Source of the DNA: an uncultured Lachnospiraceae bacterium
GTDB taxonomy: Bacteria > Bacillota > Clostridia > Lachnospirales > Lachnospiraceae
Length of the DNA: 64,000 nt
Reading direction: 5' to 3'
NCBI GenBank assembly: GCA_900315945.1
Contig: ONAZ01000009.1
Location: 1 to 64,000, forward strand
Shown: piece by piece, positions 37,112 to 47,542 of the stretch
Position numbering within the stretch: position 1 is the first letter of the stretch
Layout of the letters: the number at the start of each line of letters is the position of its first letter
Notes under the pieces: generated by a model
Told to the model about the DNA's origin: nothing
Database searches by the model: none
Seen by the model: the letters and a program-made list of their open reading frames with translations, nothing else
Made by a program: the position numbers and the translations under genes

Positions 37112-37361
37112 GTGTGTTTACACCTCCATTTTTCTACTACTTTAACTACACTACCATTTTCTTCCTAAATCAAGTGGAAGAAGTCTTATATGCTGTAACC
37201 GACTAAATCGGTGACTGCAACGCAAACCCAACACTATGTAGTTGGTAAGCGAAATTACAAGACTAACCGTCCCGGTATGTAAGACGATCCCGCCGAATAT
37301 ATTATGAAATGCAATTATTCTTGCATTAGCCGCGCATAAATATACGACACGAGTATAATAA
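37112..37361 (-). promoter_or_regulatory. long structured region between rpmJ and rpsM
   Basis: No gene is visible. The transcribed strand has hairpins AATGCAA/TTGCATT, CCAAC/GTTGG and ACCGA/TCGGT, and ends in GGAGG before rpsM. The place (5' of rpsM, head of the alpha genes) is where S4-binding leaders regulate in enterobacteria; a link here is only by analogy. Confidence 0.45.
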
Positions 37362-37475
37362 CTAGCCTTGTCTTTGTTTGTGTTTAGGGTTCTCGCAAAT
37401 AATCATTACTCTACCCTTTCTTTTGATAACCTTGCACTTCTCGCACATAGGCTTCACTGATGATCTTACCTTCAT
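37362..37475 (-). CDS. rpmJ: 50S ribosomal protein L36 (zinc form)
   Basis: 37 residues beginning [37 protein letters not shown]. The CxxC...C...H zinc-ribbon ligands are all kept. The frame is open further upstream to 37637, but that stretch covers a promoter and leader and is not coding; the ATG at 37475 follows GGGAGGAAACCCC. First gene behind the internal alpha promoter. Confidence 0.95.
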   Translation of the reverse strand: MKVRSSVKPMCEKCKVIKRKGRVMIICENPKHKQRQG

Positions 37476-37559
37476 GGGGTTTCCTCCCTTCTCATCATAA
37501 TACTTTGTTTCCACAAACTTCTTGCAAATGGGCGCAATGTGCCCATAGACGCATCTAAT

Positions 37560-37589
37560 AGTATAACAAAAAGCCCTTGAACTAGTCAA
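37560..37589 (-). promoter_or_regulatory. internal promoter of the alpha operon
   Basis: Minus-strand TTGACT (37584-37589) and TATACT (37560-37565) with an 18-bp spacer. The -35 box lies inside the loop and arm of the terminator hairpin next to it, so terminator and promoter share sequence. Transcription would start about 80 nt before rpmJ. Confidence 0.7.
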
Positions 37590-37600
37590 GGACTTTTTTT
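37568..37600. terminator. terminator-like hairpin inside the ribosomal operon, after infA
   Basis: Stem from AAAAAG and CCTTGA on one side and TCAAGG and CTTTTT on the other, loop ACTAG, with T tracts on both strands. It would end or attenuate transcription from the S10-spc part before the alpha genes. Confidence 0.7.
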
Positions 37601-37610
37601 GTTGTTTTAA

Positions 37611-37670
37611 TAAATTGTCAAGCACCTGCACGCTCATGACAAAAATCGCTTAGCAGGTCTTGACAATTTA
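37611..37670 (-). promoter_or_regulatory. large inverted repeat overlapping the infA stop
   Basis: Arms TAAATTGTCAAG plus CACCTGC (37611-37629) and GCAGGT plus CTTGACAATTTA (37653-37670) form an 18-bp stem with one bulged base and a 23-base loop. The outer arm includes the last bases of infA. No T run follows, so it is not itself a terminator; 3'-end protection or processing is possible. Confidence 0.6.
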
Positions 37671-37886
37671 TTTATCGCGCCAAATAATTCTTCCCTTAGT
37701 TAAGTCATAAGGGCTCATTTCGATTGTTACTTTGTCACCAGGCAATATTCTAATATAGTTCATACGAAGTTTTCCACTTATATGAGCTAATATCTGGTGT
37801 CCATTTTCTAATTCAACTTGAAACATTGCATTTGGTAATTTTTCAAGAACTTTACCCTCTACTTCAATTACATCTGCTTTTGACAT
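37668..37886 (-). CDS. infA: translation initiation factor IF-1
   Basis: 72 residues of the S1/OB fold, [72 protein letters not shown]. Binds the A site of the 30S subunit during initiation. The true start is the ATG at 37886 behind AAAGGAG, not the longer frame that overlaps the KOW gene. Confidence 0.97.
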   Translation of the reverse strand: MSKADVIEVEGKVLEKLPNAMFQVELENGHQILAHISGKLRMNYIRILPGDKVTIEMSPYDLTKGRIIWRDK

Positions 37887-37914
37887 ATAAATCTCCTTTT
37901 TTATTAAACATTTC

Positions 37915-38184
37915 CTATTGTTTAGAATCAAGATAGCTATTGTAACTAGCTATAACATCCTCAATCAAATTATCGTCCAACTCATCTATATCTTTAATCT
38001 TTGATTTTACATCCTCTGGCAAATGCTTTATAAGCTGAACATGTTTCTTATTCTTCACCTTCGGACTATTAATGGTCTTCGTTGTACCATTTACTAAATC
38101 AAAAGAATTATCTTCTTCTTTATAAACTACATAAATATGATTTTTGTCATGTCCTGCAAGGGACTTTCCTAGATAAATATTCAT
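37915..38184 (-). CDS. KOW-domain (L14e/eL-like) RNA-binding protein
   Basis: 89 residues starting [52 protein letters not shown], a KOW-like beta-barrel start, followed by a helical acidic tail. Such proteins lie between map and infA in many Clostridia and are presumed ribosome or RNA binding. Here the usual methionine aminopeptidase gene (map) is missing between adk and this gene. The start at 38184 replaces a longer frame that begins in the adk-KOW gap. Confidence 0.75.
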   Translation of the reverse strand: MNIYLGKSLAGHDKNHIYVVYKEEDNSFDLVNGTTKTINSPKVKNKKHVQLIKHLPEDVKSKIKDIDELDDNLIEDVIASYNSYLDSKQ

Positions 38185-38247
38185 TTCGATATTCCATTTT
38201 ATAAAACAGCTAAGAGGAAAGTAAATCTTTCCTCTTAGCAAATTTTA

Positions 38248-38889
38248 TTAACCTAAAATCTTAACGATTTCTGCAAACACATCTTCCATAGGTTGTGTTC
38301 CATCAACTGACTTTAAGATACCAGCCTTCTTATAATAATCAATAAGTGGTTGTGTCTGCTCATGATATACATCAAGTCTCTTCTGTACTGTCTCAGGCTT
38401 ATCATCATCTCTTAATACAAGCTTACTTCCACATGCATCACAGATTCCTTCTTTCTTAGGAGGGATACTTACAACATGATATGTAGCACCGCAATCAAGA
38501 CAAGCACGACGACCAGACATACGCTTAACAATATTCTCATCCGGAACATCTACATCAATAGCATAGTCCATCTTCTCACCAAGCTTATTAAGAGCATTAG
38601 TAAGTGCTTCTGCCTGAGGAATTGTTCTTGGAAATCCATCAAGTACAAAACCATTCTTGCAGTCATCCTGACCAATTCTGTCAACAACCAAATCACATGT
38701 CAACTCATCTGGAACCAAAAGTCCCTGATCCATATATTCCTTAGCCTTCTTGCCAAGCTCTGTTCCGTTCTTAATATTAGCACGGAAAATATCACCTGTA
38801 GAAATATGAGGAATAGAATACTTTCCTGCAATTTGCTTTGCTTGTGTTCCTTTTCCAGCACCAGGAGCGCCTAACATAATAATTTTCAT
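38248..38889 (-). CDS. adk: adenylate kinase
   Basis: Balances AMP, ADP and ATP. 213 residues with the P-loop [10 protein letters not shown] (7-16), the AMP site [10 protein letters not shown] and [13 protein letters not shown], and a zinc-type lid with four cysteines ([27 protein letters not shown]). It directly follows secY in the usual spc order. Confidence 0.97.
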   Translation of the reverse strand: MKIIMLGAPGAGKGTQAKQIAGKYSIPHISTGDIFRANIKNGTELGKKAKEYMDQGLLVPDELTCDLVVDRIGQDDCKNGFVLDGFPRTIPQAEALTNALNKLGEKMDYAIDVDVPDENIVKRMSGRRACLDCGATYHVVSIPPKKEGICDACGSKLVLRDDDKPETVQKRLDVYHEQTQPLIDYYKKAGILKSVDGTQPMEDVFAEIVKILG

Positions 38890-38909
38890 ATAAAAACCTC
38901 CTTAAAGAC

Positions 38910-40220
38910 CTACTCCAAGAATCCCTTGTAGTTACGAACCATCATCTGGGATTCAACTTGCTTTAATGTCTCGATTACAACACCAACAACGATGATAATA
39001 GATGTACCACCAAATGATACATTTGCACCAAACAAACCATTAAATACGATAGGAGTAATTGCAACTATGGATAATCCAATTGCTCCAATGAAAATGATAT
39101 GATTAAGCACCTCTTGAAGATAATCGCTTGTTGGTTCACCAGGTCTAATTCCTGGAATTGAGCCACCTTGTCTCTTCATATTGTTGGCAATTTCTAACGG
39201 ATTAAATGTAATTGATGTATAGAAGTATGCAAATGCAATTATAAGCAAAATGTATACTACAGCACCAATGGTATATACAAATTGATCCGGTTTAAACCAA
39301 TTAGATTGTGACAATCCCTTAAGTATATGGCCCCAAAAGCCTTCCACATTATTCTTTCCAAGTAAACTGCATATAATAACAGGAGTCTGCATAAGTGATT
39401 GAGCAAAGATAACAGGCATAACACCAGCGGTATTTACCTTAAGTGGAATATATGTTGAATTTCCACCGATTTGCTTTCTCCCCTGTACTTTCTTAGAATA
39501 CTGTACCGGTATTTTTCTCTCGGCATTCTGCAAATACACAACGAGAATTACAGTACCGATAATTACTGCAGCAATAATAAGACCACTAAGAATTCCTTTG
39601 GCAACAATCTTACCACTAATGAACTGCTCATATAATGATGTTAAATCACTAGGAATACGAGAAATGATATTAATAATAAGTACAATAGAAATACCATTAC
39701 CTATACCATGCTCAGTAATCTGTTCACCAATCCACATAAGGACAGTTGAGCCACCAGTAAGAACTGTTACTACAAGAATTACATATAACGCATTATATTC
39801 TGTAAGATATCCACTCTTACCAAATCCTATAGCCATAGCAGTAGATTCTAAAACTGCTAATGCAACAGTTACTATTCTTGTAATCTGCGTCATTTTCTTA
39901 CGACCTTGCTCACCATCACGTTGCATTTCTTCAAGCTTTGGAATTGCTATTGTAAGAAGCTGCATAATAATTGATGATGTAATATAAGGTGTAATACTTA
40001 GTGCAAATACAGACATCTTCTCGAAAGAACCACCAGTAATAGCATCGAAGAAGCTCATTGAGTCTCCGGCGCTATTAAATAGATTCTTAAATACGTCAGG
40101 ATCAACACCTGCAACAGGTATTCCTGAGCCAAGTCTTACTACTATAAGCATCAAGAACACGAATAATATACGTCTTCTAAGGTCTTTTATTTTGAATACA
40201 TTTATAAAAGATTCAAACAT
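38910..40220 (-). CDS. secY: protein translocase subunit SecY
   Basis: The channel-forming subunit of the Sec translocon, 436 residues with ten membrane segments. Landmarks: MLIVVRLGSGIPVAGVD, the plug region, LTIAIPKLEEMQRDGEQGRKKMTQITR and the C-terminal IVVGVVIETLKQVESQMMVRNYKGFL. Start and rplO stop share one base. Confidence 0.98.
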   Translation of the reverse strand: MFESFINVFKIKDLRRRILFVFLMLIVVRLGSGIPVAGVDPDVFKNLFNSAGDSMSFFDAITGGSFEKMSVFALSITPYITSSIIMQLLTIAIPKLEEMQRDGEQGRKKMTQITRIVTVALAVLESTAMAIGFGKSGYLTEYNALYVILVVTVLTGGSTVLMWIGEQITEHGIGNGISIVLIINIISRIPSDLTSLYEQFISGKIVAKGILSGLIIAAVIIGTVILVVYLQNAERKIPVQYSKKVQGRKQIGGNSTYIPLKVNTAGVMPVIFAQSLMQTPVIICSLLGKNNVEGFWGHILKGLSQSNWFKPDQFVYTIGAVVYILLIIAFAYFYTSITFNPLEIANNMKRQGGSIPGIRPGEPTSDYLQEVLNHIIFIGAIGLSIVAITPIVFNGLFGANVSFGGTSIIIVVGVVIETLKQVESQMMVRNYKGFLE

Positions 40221-40660
40221 TAAATCACCTCTGCTTTACCACCTAAAGCTTCTATCTTTTCCTTCGCACTCTCGCTATAAGCATTAACCGCAACATTTAA
40301 CTTCTTAGTTAGCTCACCGCCACCAAGAATCTTAACGCCATCGCGTGGATTTTTAACGATTCCCTTCTCAATAAGTGCATCAACAGTTACATCTGCACCA
40401 TTGTCAAATACTTCAAGTGCTGACATGTTAATTCCAACTATGTTCTTAGAATTTCTGCACTTAAATCCTCTCTTAGGAATACGTCTATATAAAGGCATCT
40501 GACCACCTTCGAAACCAGGTCTTGGAGCTCCTGAACGAGCCTTTTGTCCCTTGTGTCCCTTACCGGCTGTCTTACCATTTCCTGAACCATGTCCACGACC
40601 GCGTCTGAAATTATCACTGTGCTTTGAGCCTTCTGCTGGCTGTAAGTTAGATAAATCCAT
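40220..40660 (-). CDS. rplO: 50S ribosomal protein L15
   Basis: 146 residues, large-subunit assembly. Characteristic Gly/Arg-rich N-terminal half (FRRGRGHGSGNGKTAGKGHKGQKARSG) and the globular C-terminal half. Confidence 0.97.
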   Translation of the reverse strand: MDLSNLQPAEGSKHSDNFRRGRGHGSGNGKTAGKGHKGQKARSGAPRPGFEGGQMPLYRRIPKRGFKCRNSKNIVGINMSALEVFDNGADVTVDALIEKGIVKNPRDGVKILGGGELTKKLNVAVNAYSESAKEKIEALGGKAEVI

Positions 40661-40677
40661 TATGACACCTCCCTTTT

Positions 40678-40863
40678 TTATTCTTCAACTTCTACTAAGT
40701 GATTTACGTGTCTGATCATACCGCGTGTGGCATCATTATCAGGCAACTCCACTGTTTGATGGAGCTTTCTTAATCCCATAGCTTCAACAGTTTTCTTATT
40801 CTTAGGTACTGCTCCAATTGGAGACTTTACAAGTGTTACTTTTAAAGTTTTTTTCTTAGCCAT
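40678..40863 (-). CDS. rpmD: 50S ribosomal protein L30
   Basis: 61 residues with LKVTLVKSPIGAVPKNKKTVEAMGLRKLHQTVELPDNDATRGMIRHVNHLVEV, the normal short bacterial form, between rpsE and rplO. Confidence 0.97.
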   Translation of the reverse strand: MAKKKTLKVTLVKSPIGAVPKNKKTVEAMGLRKLHQTVELPDNDATRGMIRHVNHLVEVEE

Positions 40864-40876
40864 TTATTTTTCCTCC

Positions 40877-41386
40877 TTAACCGAGAATCTCTTCTACAGT
40901 CTTACCACGAAGTCTAGCAACTTCTTCTGGAGATTTTAACTGAGCTAGCGCATCGATAGTTGCAAGAACTACGTTCTGCTTGTTAGATGATCCAAGAGAT
41001 TTTGTACGAATATTCTGGATACCTGCAAGCTCACAAACTGAACGAGCTGGACCACCAGCGATAATACCTGTACCTTCTGGAGCTCTCTTTAAAAGAACTG
41101 ATGCACCAGTATGTTTTCCAGTGATATCATGTGTAATACTGTGGTTCTTATCTAATTTTACTGTAATAAGCTTCTTAATTGCATCTTCCTTACCCTTACG
41201 GATAGCTTCAGGAATTTCAGTAGCCTTACCTAGACCTGCACCAACATGACCATTGCCGTCACCAACAACAACTAGAGCTGTAAAACGCATATTACGTCCA
41301 CCTTTAACAACCTTAGTTACACGCTTGATCGATACCACGTTTTCATTTAATTCTAATTGACTAGCATCAATAATTTCACGTTTCAT
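40877..41386 (-). CDS. rpsE: 30S ribosomal protein S5
   Basis: 169 residues; the double-stranded-RNA-binding-like N-domain ([51 protein letters not shown]) and the S5 C-domain. Acts in decoding fidelity and mRNA entry. Confidence 0.98.
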   Translation of the reverse strand: MKREIIDASQLELNENVVSIKRVTKVVKGGRNMRFTALVVVGDGNGHVGAGLGKATEIPEAIRKGKEDAIKKLITVKLDKNHSITHDITGKHTGASVLLKRAPEGTGIIAGGPARSVCELAGIQNIRTKSLGSSNKQNVVLATIDALAQLKSPEEVARLRGKTVEEILG

Positions 41387-41400
41387 GTACGCTAACCTCC

Positions 41401-41769
41401 TTAAAATTCTAATCCAGCTTCTCTAGCTGCATCAGCTAATGCTTTGATCTTACCTGCATATATAAAGCCGCCTCTATCAAAGACAACAGTCTTAATACCC
41501 TGATCTAGAGCTTTCTTAGCAACAACTTCGCCAAGCTTTGATGCTGCTTCCACATTATTTGTCTTCTCTAAACCATCTTTCACTTCTTTATCAAGTGTTG
41601 ACGCAGAAGTTAGTGTATGACCAACTGTATCATCAATAATTTGAGCATACATATGATTATTACTTCTAAATACAGCAAGTCTTGGCTTAGATGCTGTACC
41701 AGAAATGTTATTACGGATTCTTTTATGTTTATCGTTACGAACAACCGCTCTTGATTTCTTATTAACCAT
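41401..41769 (-). CDS. rplR: 50S ribosomal protein L18
   Basis: 122 residues that bind 5S rRNA; basic N-terminus and the conserved [25 protein letters not shown] segment, ending [26 protein letters not shown]. Confidence 0.98.
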   Translation of the reverse strand: MVNKKSRAVVRNDKHKRIRNNISGTASKPRLAVFRSNNHMYAQIIDDTVGHTLTSASTLDKEVKDGLEKTNNVEAASKLGEVVAKKALDQGIKTVVFDRGGFIYAGKIKALADAAREAGLEF

Positions 41770-41788
41770 TTCTATATCACTCCTTTAA

Positions 41789-42325
41789 TTATTTACCAGT
41801 CTTACCAACTTTACGTCTAATAACTTCATCAGCATACTTGATTCCCTTACCCTTATATGGTTCAGGTCTTCTCTTATCTCTGATTTCAGCTGCGTATTGG
41901 CCAACTTTTTCTTTATCTATACCTTTGATGATAATTCTATTACCATCCACACTAGATTCTAGTCCTTCAGGGTCTTCCATCTCTACTGGATGCGAAAATC
42001 CTAGGTTAAGTGTTAATTTCTTTCCTGATTTCTGTGCTCTATATCCAACACCATTAACTTCAAGAACTTTCTCATAACCTTCTGTTACACCAATAACCAT
42101 GTTATTAATAAGAGTTCTTGTCAAACCATGAAGAGATTTCATCTTCTTTAGGTCATTAGGTCTTGTTACTGTAACTTGTTCGCCCTCAACCTTGACTTCC
42201 ATCTCTACAGGAAGTGATCTCTCAAGAGTTCCCTTAGGACCTTTTACAGTCACACGATTATTTTCTGCTACACTTACAGTTACACCTGCAGGAATAGCGA
42301 TTGGCATTCTTCCTATACGTGACAT
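41789..42325 (-). CDS. rplF: 50S ribosomal protein L6
   Basis: 178 residues, two L6 folds: [17 protein letters not shown] at the start and the RNA-binding [42 protein letters not shown] at the end. A 141-bp gap with a structured element separates it from rpsH. Confidence 0.98.
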   Translation of the reverse strand: MSRIGRMPIAIPAGVTVSVAENNRVTVKGPKGTLERSLPVEMEVKVEGEQVTVTRPNDLKKMKSLHGLTRTLINNMVIGVTEGYEKVLEVNGVGYRAQKSGKKLTLNLGFSHPVEMEDPEGLESSVDGNRIIIKGIDKEKVGQYAAEIRDKRRPEPYKGKGIKYADEVIRRKVGKTGK

Positions 42326-42394
42326 GCCCGTACCTCCTTATAAAATTAAACTTATCAACGAATTATAAATAGCATTTTTTGAAAATGCATTGAA

Positions 42395-42466
42395 CAACAT
42401 TTTGCCTTTGGCAAAATGTCGCCTTGTCATAAGGCATCCTCCCGCAAGCGGGCCCCTCCTTATGAC
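42395..42466 (-). repeat. two-hairpin element, copy 1 (behind rpsH stop)
   Basis: Begins with no gap after the rpsH TAG. Transcribed strand: outer stem GTCATAAGG/CCTTATGAC enclosing the hairpin CCCG-CTTG-CGGG, linker AAGGCG, then a hairpin ACATTTTGCC-AAA-GGCAAAATGT and TTG. The copy behind rplW differs by paired substitutions. A third, shorter hairpin GCATTTT/AAAATGC follows at about 42372-42390. Confidence 0.7.
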
Positions 42467-42868
42467 CTACCAAACAAACGCTAAAACCTCACCACCAACA
42501 GCAAGCTTCTTAGCTTCTTTATCTGTTACGATTCCTTTATTTGTTGAAAGAATAGCGATTCCAAGTCCACCAAGAACTGATGGAATCTCATCCTTACCAG
42601 CATAAACACGAAGACCTGGCTTAGAGATTCTCTTAATACCAGAGATAATCTTCTCATTCTTATCACTACCATATTTCATAGTAACACGAATTGTCTTAAA
42701 TGCTCCATCTTCAACGATGTCATATTTCTCAATATATCCTTCATCTACTAAGATACCTGCAATAGCAACCTTCATCTTAGATGCAGGAATATCAACTGTA
42801 TCATGTTTTGCAGTATTTGCATTACGTATTCTTGTAAGCATATCTGCAATTGGATCACTCATTGTCAT
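42467..42868 (-). CDS. rpsH: 30S ribosomal protein S8
   Basis: 133 residues, a primary 16S binder, with [31 protein letters not shown] at the start and [33 protein letters not shown] at the end. In E. coli S8 represses the spc operon; no such site is claimed here. Confidence 0.98.
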   Translation of the reverse strand: MTMSDPIADMLTRIRNANTAKHDTVDIPASKMKVAIAGILVDEGYIEKYDIVEDGAFKTIRVTMKYGSDKNEKIISGIKRISKPGLRVYAGKDEIPSVLGGLGIAILSTNKGIVTDKEAKKLAVGGEVLAFVW

Positions 42869-42890
42869 GATTTTATTCCTCCTTGTATAC

Positions 42891-43076
42891 TTACCATGAA
42901 GCTTTCTTTACGCCTGGGATTTGTCCCTTGTAAGCAAGCTCTCTAAAACATACTCTGCAAATACCATATTTTCTTAAATATGCATGTGGACGACCACAAA
43001 TTCTGCAACGGCTGTATTCTCTAGTCGAGAATTTTTGCTTACGTTGCTGCTTAACTTTCATTGATTTCTTAGCCAT
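42891..43076 (-). CDS. rpsN: 30S ribosomal protein S14, zinc-binding type Z
   Basis: 61 residues with four zinc cysteines (CRICG...CRVC). Start [24 protein letters not shown] at 43076, behind GGAGG; the frame upstream of this ATG overlaps rplE and is not coding. Confidence 0.97.
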   Translation of the reverse strand: MAKKSMKVKQQRKQKFSTREYSRCRICGRPHAYLRKYGICRVCFRELAYKGQIPGVKKASW

Positions 43077-43095
43077 TAATAAATTCCCTCCTAAA

Positions 43096-43635
43096 TTAAT
43101 CAGCAAATGGCATGTTGAATTGACGAAGTAACTCTCTTGCTTCTTCATCAGTCTTTGCTGTTGTAACAAAGATCACATCCATACCTCTAACCTTATCAAC
43201 CTTATCATATTCAATCTCCGGGAAGATGATTTGCTCTTTAATACCAAGTGCATAGTTACCTCTTCCATCAAAAGAATTAGGATTTACACCTCTAAAATCA
43301 CGTACACGAGGAAGTGCAAGATTGATTAGACGATCAGCAAATTCATACATCTTCTCGCCACGAAGTGTTGTCTTACATCCAATAGGCATTCCTTCACGTA
43401 ACTTAAAGTTAGCGATTGAGTTCTTTGCCTTAGTAACAACAGCTTTTTGACCTGTAATTGCTTCCATGTCTTTTACAGCTGAATCAAGAATTTTAGCATT
43501 CTCTTTTGCTTCACCAACGCCCATGTTTACAACGATTTTCTCGAGCTTTGGTACTTCCATTTTATTCTTATAACCAAACTTCTTAGTCATAGCTTCGACT
43601 ATTTCATTTTGGTATGTATCTTTTAGTCTACTCAC
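43096..43635 (-). CDS. rplE: 50S ribosomal protein L5
   Basis: 179 residues, binds 5S rRNA in the central protuberance. Landmarks [41 protein letters not shown] and [34 protein letters not shown]. Confidence 0.98.
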   Translation of the reverse strand: MSRLKDTYQNEIVEAMTKKFGYKNKMEVPKLEKIVVNMGVGEAKENAKILDSAVKDMEAITGQKAVVTKAKNSIANFKLREGMPIGCKTTLRGEKMYEFADRLINLALPRVRDFRGVNPNSFDGRGNYALGIKEQIIFPEIEYDKVDKVRGMDVIFVTTAKTDEEARELLRQFNMPFAD

Positions 43636-43654
43636 CTTTTAGCCTCCTTCCTAA

Positions 43655-43966
43655 TTAGTCAATTATCTCGCCAGTTTTCTTAGCGAAGCGGACTTTCTTA
43701 TCTTTGTCCATTTTAAAACCAACTCTTGTTGGCTCACCCTTGTGAAGGAGCATAACATTTGAAATGTCAATAGGACCTTCTGACTCAATTCTACCGCCAG
43801 CCTGATTAGCCATGCTTGGCTTCTGGTGCTTTGTAATAATGTTAACACCCTCAACTATAACAGTATTATTCTTAGGGTTTACGGCAATAACTTTGCCTTC
43901 CTTATGAATATCTTTTCCAGCGATTACTCTTACTTCGTCGCCTTTTTTTATTTTCATTGTTGCCAT
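43655..43966 (-). CDS. rplX: 50S ribosomal protein L24
   Basis: 103 residues, early assembly protein with a KOW motif ([36 protein letters not shown]). Confidence 0.98.
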   Translation of the reverse strand: MATMKIKKGDEVRVIAGKDIHKEGKVIAVNPKNNTVIVEGVNIITKHQKPSMANQAGGRIESEGPIDISNVMLLHKGEPTRVGFKMDKDKKVRFAKKTGEIID

Positions 43967-43977
43967 CGATCGTCCTC

Positions 43978-44346
43978 CTATAATACTTCTGGAGCAAGTG
44001 ATACAATCTTCATAAATGACTTATCACGAAGCTCTCTAGCTACAGGTCCGAAGATACGTGTTCCTCTTGGAGTATTATCCTCTTTAATAATAACTGCAGC
44101 ATTCTCATCAAACTTAATATAAGAACCATCTTTACGACGGGCACCCTTCTTGGTACGTACAACTACTGCCTTAACAACATCTCCCTTTTTAACTTGTCCA
44201 CCAGGGATTGCTTCTTTAACAGTAGCAGTTACTACATCACCAATATTGGCATATCTTCTTGTAGAACCACCCATAACACGGATAACTAATATTTCTTTAG
44301 CTCCAGTATTATCGGCTACTTTTAATCTACTTTCTTGTTGAACCAT
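43978..44346 (-). CDS. rplN: 50S ribosomal protein L14
   Basis: 122 residues at the subunit interface: [46 protein letters not shown] and the conserved [28 protein letters not shown]. Confidence 0.98.
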   Translation of the reverse strand: MVQQESRLKVADNTGAKEILVIRVMGGSTRRYANIGDVVTATVKEAIPGGQVKKGDVVKAVVVRTKKGARRKDGSYIKFDENAAVIIKEDNTPRGTRIFGPVARELRDKSFMKIVSLAPEVL

Positions 44347-44364
44347 GGTTGTAGCCTCCTTCTA

Positions 44365-44622
44365 TTATTTTGCACGCTCAACTACTTCAACAAGTCTCCA
44401 TCTCTTATCCTTAGATAGAGGTCTTGTCTCCATAACACGAACAGTATCACCCTTATTGGCTGTATTCTCTTCGTCATGAGCCTTTAATTTATATGTTCTT
44501 TTAACGATTTTGTTGTAAAGTGGATGTTTAACGTTATCCTTAACAGCAACAACGATTGTCTTATCCATCTTATCACTTACAACAACACCTTGACGTGTCT
44601 TTCTAAGATTTCTTTCTTCCAC
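44365..44622 (-). CDS. rpsQ: 30S ribosomal protein S17
   Basis: 85 residues, OB-fold primary 16S binder: [46 protein letters not shown]. Confidence 0.98.
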   Translation of the reverse strand: MEERNLRKTRQGVVVSDKMDKTIVVAVKDNVKHPLYNKIVKRTYKLKAHDEENTANKGDTVRVMETRPLSKDKRWRLVEVVERAK

Positions 44623-44640
44623 GCTAATTCTCCTTTCCCA

Positions 44641-44844
44641 CTACTTAGATGCTGTCTCTGTCATTACAGTCTGAATACGAGCAATATCTTTTCTTACTTC
44701 CTTAATTCTTCCTGTATTATCCAACTGATTAGTAGCGTTTTGGAATCTCAAATTGAAAAGCTCTTTCTTAGCTTCTACCAATTTAGCATTTAGCTCTTCT
44801 GGAGCTAATGTTCTTAAATCTTTTAAATAATCTTTAGTTTTCAT
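44641..44844 (-). CDS. rpmC: 50S ribosomal protein L29
   Basis: 67 residues, helical protein near the exit tunnel; ends overlap rplP by 11 bp. Confidence 0.97.
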   Translation of the reverse strand: MKTKDYLKDLRTLAPEELNAKLVEAKKELFNLRFQNATNQLDNTGRIKEVRKDIARIQTVMTETASK

Positions 44845-45268
44845 TTGCTCCTCCTTCTAAATCTTCTCGAGAAACGATCTTACACTTACAAGGAAGCTTA
44901 TGTGTTGCAAGACGAAGAGCTTCTCTTGCTATCTCTTCTTCTACGCCAGCAATTTCAAATAATACTCTTCCTGGCTTTACAACTGCAACCCAATACTCTA
45001 AAGCACCTTTACCTTTACCCATACGAGTTTCAGCAGGTGTCTTTGTAACAGGCTTGTCAGGAAAGATCTTAATCCAAACCTTACCACCACGCTTTACGTA
45101 ACGAGTCATAGCTACACGGGCAGCTTCTATCTGATTAGACTTAATCCAGCAAGGTTCTGTTGCAACAATACCATACTCACCGTAAGTAATCTTGTTACCT
45201 CTTGTAGCTTTACCAGCCATAGAACCTCTGAACTGCTTTCTATGTTTAACTCTTTTTGGCATTAACAT
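44834..45268 (-). CDS. rplP: 50S ribosomal protein L16
   Basis: 144 residues near the A site: [56 protein letters not shown]. The ATG overlaps the rpsC stop by one base (TAATG), translational coupling. Confidence 0.98.
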   Translation of the reverse strand: MLMPKRVKHRKQFRGSMAGKATRGNKITYGEYGIVATEPCWIKSNQIEAARVAMTRYVKRGGKVWIKIFPDKPVTKTPAETRMGKGKGALEYWVAVVKPGRVLFEIAGVEEEIAREALRLATHKLPCKCKIVSREDLEGGANEN

Positions 45269-45927
45269 TACTGGTTTCCTCCTTCCTTATTTCCCTTTGT
45301 AGGAAGTACTTCACCTTTGTAAATCCAAACCTTAACACCAACTTTACCATAAGTTGTGTCAGCCTCTGCGAATCCATAATCAATGTCAGCACGAAGTGTC
45401 TGAAGTGGAATTGTTCCTTCATTGTAGAATTCTGTACGTGCCATATCTGCACCACCAAGACGTCCTGATACAGATGTCTTAATACCCTGTACACCAGCCT
45501 TCATAGCTCTTGACATGCAAGACTTCATAGCACGACGGAAAGACACACGATTCTCTAATTGTGCAGCAATATTTTCTGCTACAAGTTGTGCATCTTTGTC
45601 TGGTCTCTTTACTTCTTTGATGTCAACAACAAGCTTCTTGTCTGTTAACTTCTGAAGTTCAGACTTAACCTTTTCAATCTCAGCTCCACCTTTACCAATT
45701 ACGATACCAGGCTTTGCTGTGTAAACTATTACTTTAACCCTATCAGAGTATCTCTCAATATTAATCTTAGATACGCCTGCTATATATAATTTCTTCTTAA
45801 GAAACTTTCTGATATTATTGTCTTCAACTAAGTTGTCTGCAAATTCACCTTTCTCTGCATACCACTTAGAATCCCAATCCTTAATAATACCGACTCTTAA
45901 GCCATGAGGATTAACTTTTTGTCCCAT
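45268..45927 (-). CDS. rpsC: 30S ribosomal protein S3
   Basis: 219 residues: N-terminal KH domain ([26 protein letters not shown]) and the C-terminal S3 domain ([65 protein letters not shown]). Forms the mRNA entry. Confidence 0.98.
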   Translation of the reverse strand: MGQKVNPHGLRVGIIKDWDSKWYAEKGEFADNLVEDNNIRKFLKKKLYIAGVSKINIERYSDRVKVIVYTAKPGIVIGKGGAEIEKVKSELQKLTDKKLVVDIKEVKRPDKDAQLVAENIAAQLENRVSFRRAMKSCMSRAMKAGVQGIKTSVSGRLGGADMARTEFYNEGTIPLQTLRADIDYGFAEADTTYGKVGVKVWIYKGEVLPTKGNKEGGNQ

Positions 45928-45941
45928 GTTTGCCCTCCTTC

Positions 45942-46337
45942 TTACTTCTCATCAAGCACAATTGTGATATGGCTCATTCTCTTCTCGATTCTATAAGCTC
46001 TACCCTGTGCTCTTGGTCTGATTCTCTTCATTGTAGGTCCCTTGTTAGCATAGCATTCTGCTACAACAAGGTTCTCCATACTATAATTCTTATCTGGATA
46101 GTTATTCTCTGCATTTGCGATAGCAGATTTTAATAGCTTCTCTATAACGCCTGAAGCATATCTTGGGCTGTACGATACGATTGCAAGTGCAGTCTGTACA
46201 TCCTTACCACGAATGGCATCTAATACGAAACAAGCTTTTTGAACTGACATTCTTGCATATGATAACTTAGCAGAAGGTCTAGTGTCTTTGTTTGCATTTC
46301 TCTCTTGCTTTATCTGACTTCTATGTCCCTTAGCCAT
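45942..46337 (-). CDS. rplV: 50S ribosomal protein L22
   Basis: 131 residues; its beta-hairpin (about residues 82-105) reaches the exit tunnel: [29 protein letters not shown]. Basic N-terminus [18 protein letters not shown] is somewhat longer than in many bacteria. Confidence 0.98.
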   Translation of the reverse strand: MAKGHRSQIKQERNANKDTRPSAKLSYARMSVQKACFVLDAIRGKDVQTALAIVSYSPRYASGVIEKLLKSAIANAENNYPDKNYSMENLVVAECYANKGPTMKRIRPRAQGRAYRIEKRMSHITIVLDEK

Positions 46338-46365
46338 GAGAAAGCCTCCTTTCTGTTACTGTTTA

Positions 46366-46647
46366 TTATTTAACTTTAGATTTCTTCTCATCTTTGCCAT
46401 GACCTCTGTAAGTTCTAGTTGCAACGAACTCACCAAGCTTATGACCTACCATATCTTCTGTGATATATACAGGTACATGCTTTCTTCCATCATGTACAGC
46501 AATTGTATGTCCAACCATTTGTGGAAAGATTGTTGAACGACGAGACCAAGTCTGAATTACACTCTTGTCTCCAGATGCGTTCATAGCGTCAACCTTTTTT
46601 AATAAGCTTTTGTCAGCAAATGGTCCTTTTTTTAATGAACGTGCCAT
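46366..46647 (-). CDS. rpsS: 30S ribosomal protein S19
   Basis: 93 residues on the small-subunit head: [23 protein letters not shown] and [51 protein letters not shown]. Confidence 0.98.
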   Translation of the reverse strand: MARSLKKGPFADKSLLKKVDAMNASGDKSVIQTWSRRSTIFPQMVGHTIAVHDGRKHVPVYITEDMVGHKLGEFVATRTYRGHGKDEKKSKVK

Positions 46648-46657
46648 AATAACCTCC

Positions 46658-47500
46658 TTACTTAATAGCTCTACCGTCGCGTCTACGAACGATTAGCTTG
46701 TTAGACTTTTTATTCTTCTTACGTGTCTTAAGACCAAGTGCAGGTTTACCCCAAGGAGTACATGGACCAGGACGTCCGATTGGAGCTTTACCTTCACCAC
46801 CACCATGTGGATGGTCATTAGGGTTCATAACAGAACCACGAACTGTAGGACGAATACCCATGTGACGTTTACGTCCAGCCTTACCAATCTTTACAAGGTT
46901 ATGATCAGCATTTCCAATTGTTCCAATAGTTGCTCTACAATTAAGAGGAACCATTCTCATTTCACCAGAAGGAAGACGAAGTGTAGCATACTTTCCTTCT
47001 TTAGCCATAAGCTGTGCAGCATTACCAGCAGAACGAACAAGTTGTCCACCCTTTCCTGGATAAAGCTCAATGTTGTGAATCATAGTACCAACAGGAATAT
47101 TAGCAAGTGGTAGGCAATTTCCAACACTTACTTCTGCCTCAGGACCATTCATGATTGTTGTTCCAACCTTAAGTCCTTCTGGAGCTATAATGTATGCCTT
47201 CTCACCATCTGCATAACAGATAAGTGCAATATTAGCTGTTCTGTTAGGATCATATTCAATTCCTAATACCTTAGCTGGCACATTGTCTTTCTTTCTCTTG
47301 AAATCAATAATTCTATATTTCTGTCTGTTACCACCACCATGGTGTCTGACTGTTATTTTACCTTGGTTGTTACGACCAGCGTTCTTTTTCTTAGAAGTTA
47401 CTAATGACTTCTCAGGAGTCTTCTTTGTTACTTCAGAAAAATCAGAACCTGTCATATTTCTTCTTGAAGGTGTATATGGGTTGTATGTTTTAATTCCCAT
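46658..47500 (-). CDS. rplB: 50S ribosomal protein L2
   Basis: 280 residues, peptidyl-transferase and subunit-association protein. Conserved basic loop [51 protein letters not shown]-domain with [20 protein letters not shown]. Confidence 0.98.
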   Translation of the reverse strand: MGIKTYNPYTPSRRNMTGSDFSEVTKKTPEKSLVTSKKKNAGRNNQGKITVRHHGGGNRQKYRIIDFKRKKDNVPAKVLGIEYDPNRTANIALICYADGEKAYIIAPEGLKVGTTIMNGPEAEVSVGNCLPLANIPVGTMIHNIELYPGKGGQLVRSAGNAAQLMAKEGKYATLRLPSGEMRMVPLNCRATIGTIGNADHNLVKIGKAGRKRHMGIRPTVRGSVMNPNDHPHGGGEGKAPIGRPGPCTPWGKPALGLKTRKKNKKSNKLIVRRRDGRAIK

Positions 47501-47542
47501 TATAATTCTCCTTTCTTTTCATCTATCGAAAGCTTTCACCAC

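Noticed and set aside
37476..37637. N-terminal extension of the rpmJ frame (54 residues)
   Set aside because: It covers a promoter, terminator and leader; L36 proper starts at the ATG at 37475 after a strong ribosome site.
37611..37670. large stem near infA as a terminator
   Set aside because: No T run follows on the transcribed strand; the real terminator is the smaller hairpin downstream.
42372..42466. short frame starting at GGGAGGATG in the copy behind rpsH
   Set aside because: The matching codon is ATT in the copy behind rplW, so coding is not conserved whereas the hairpins are.
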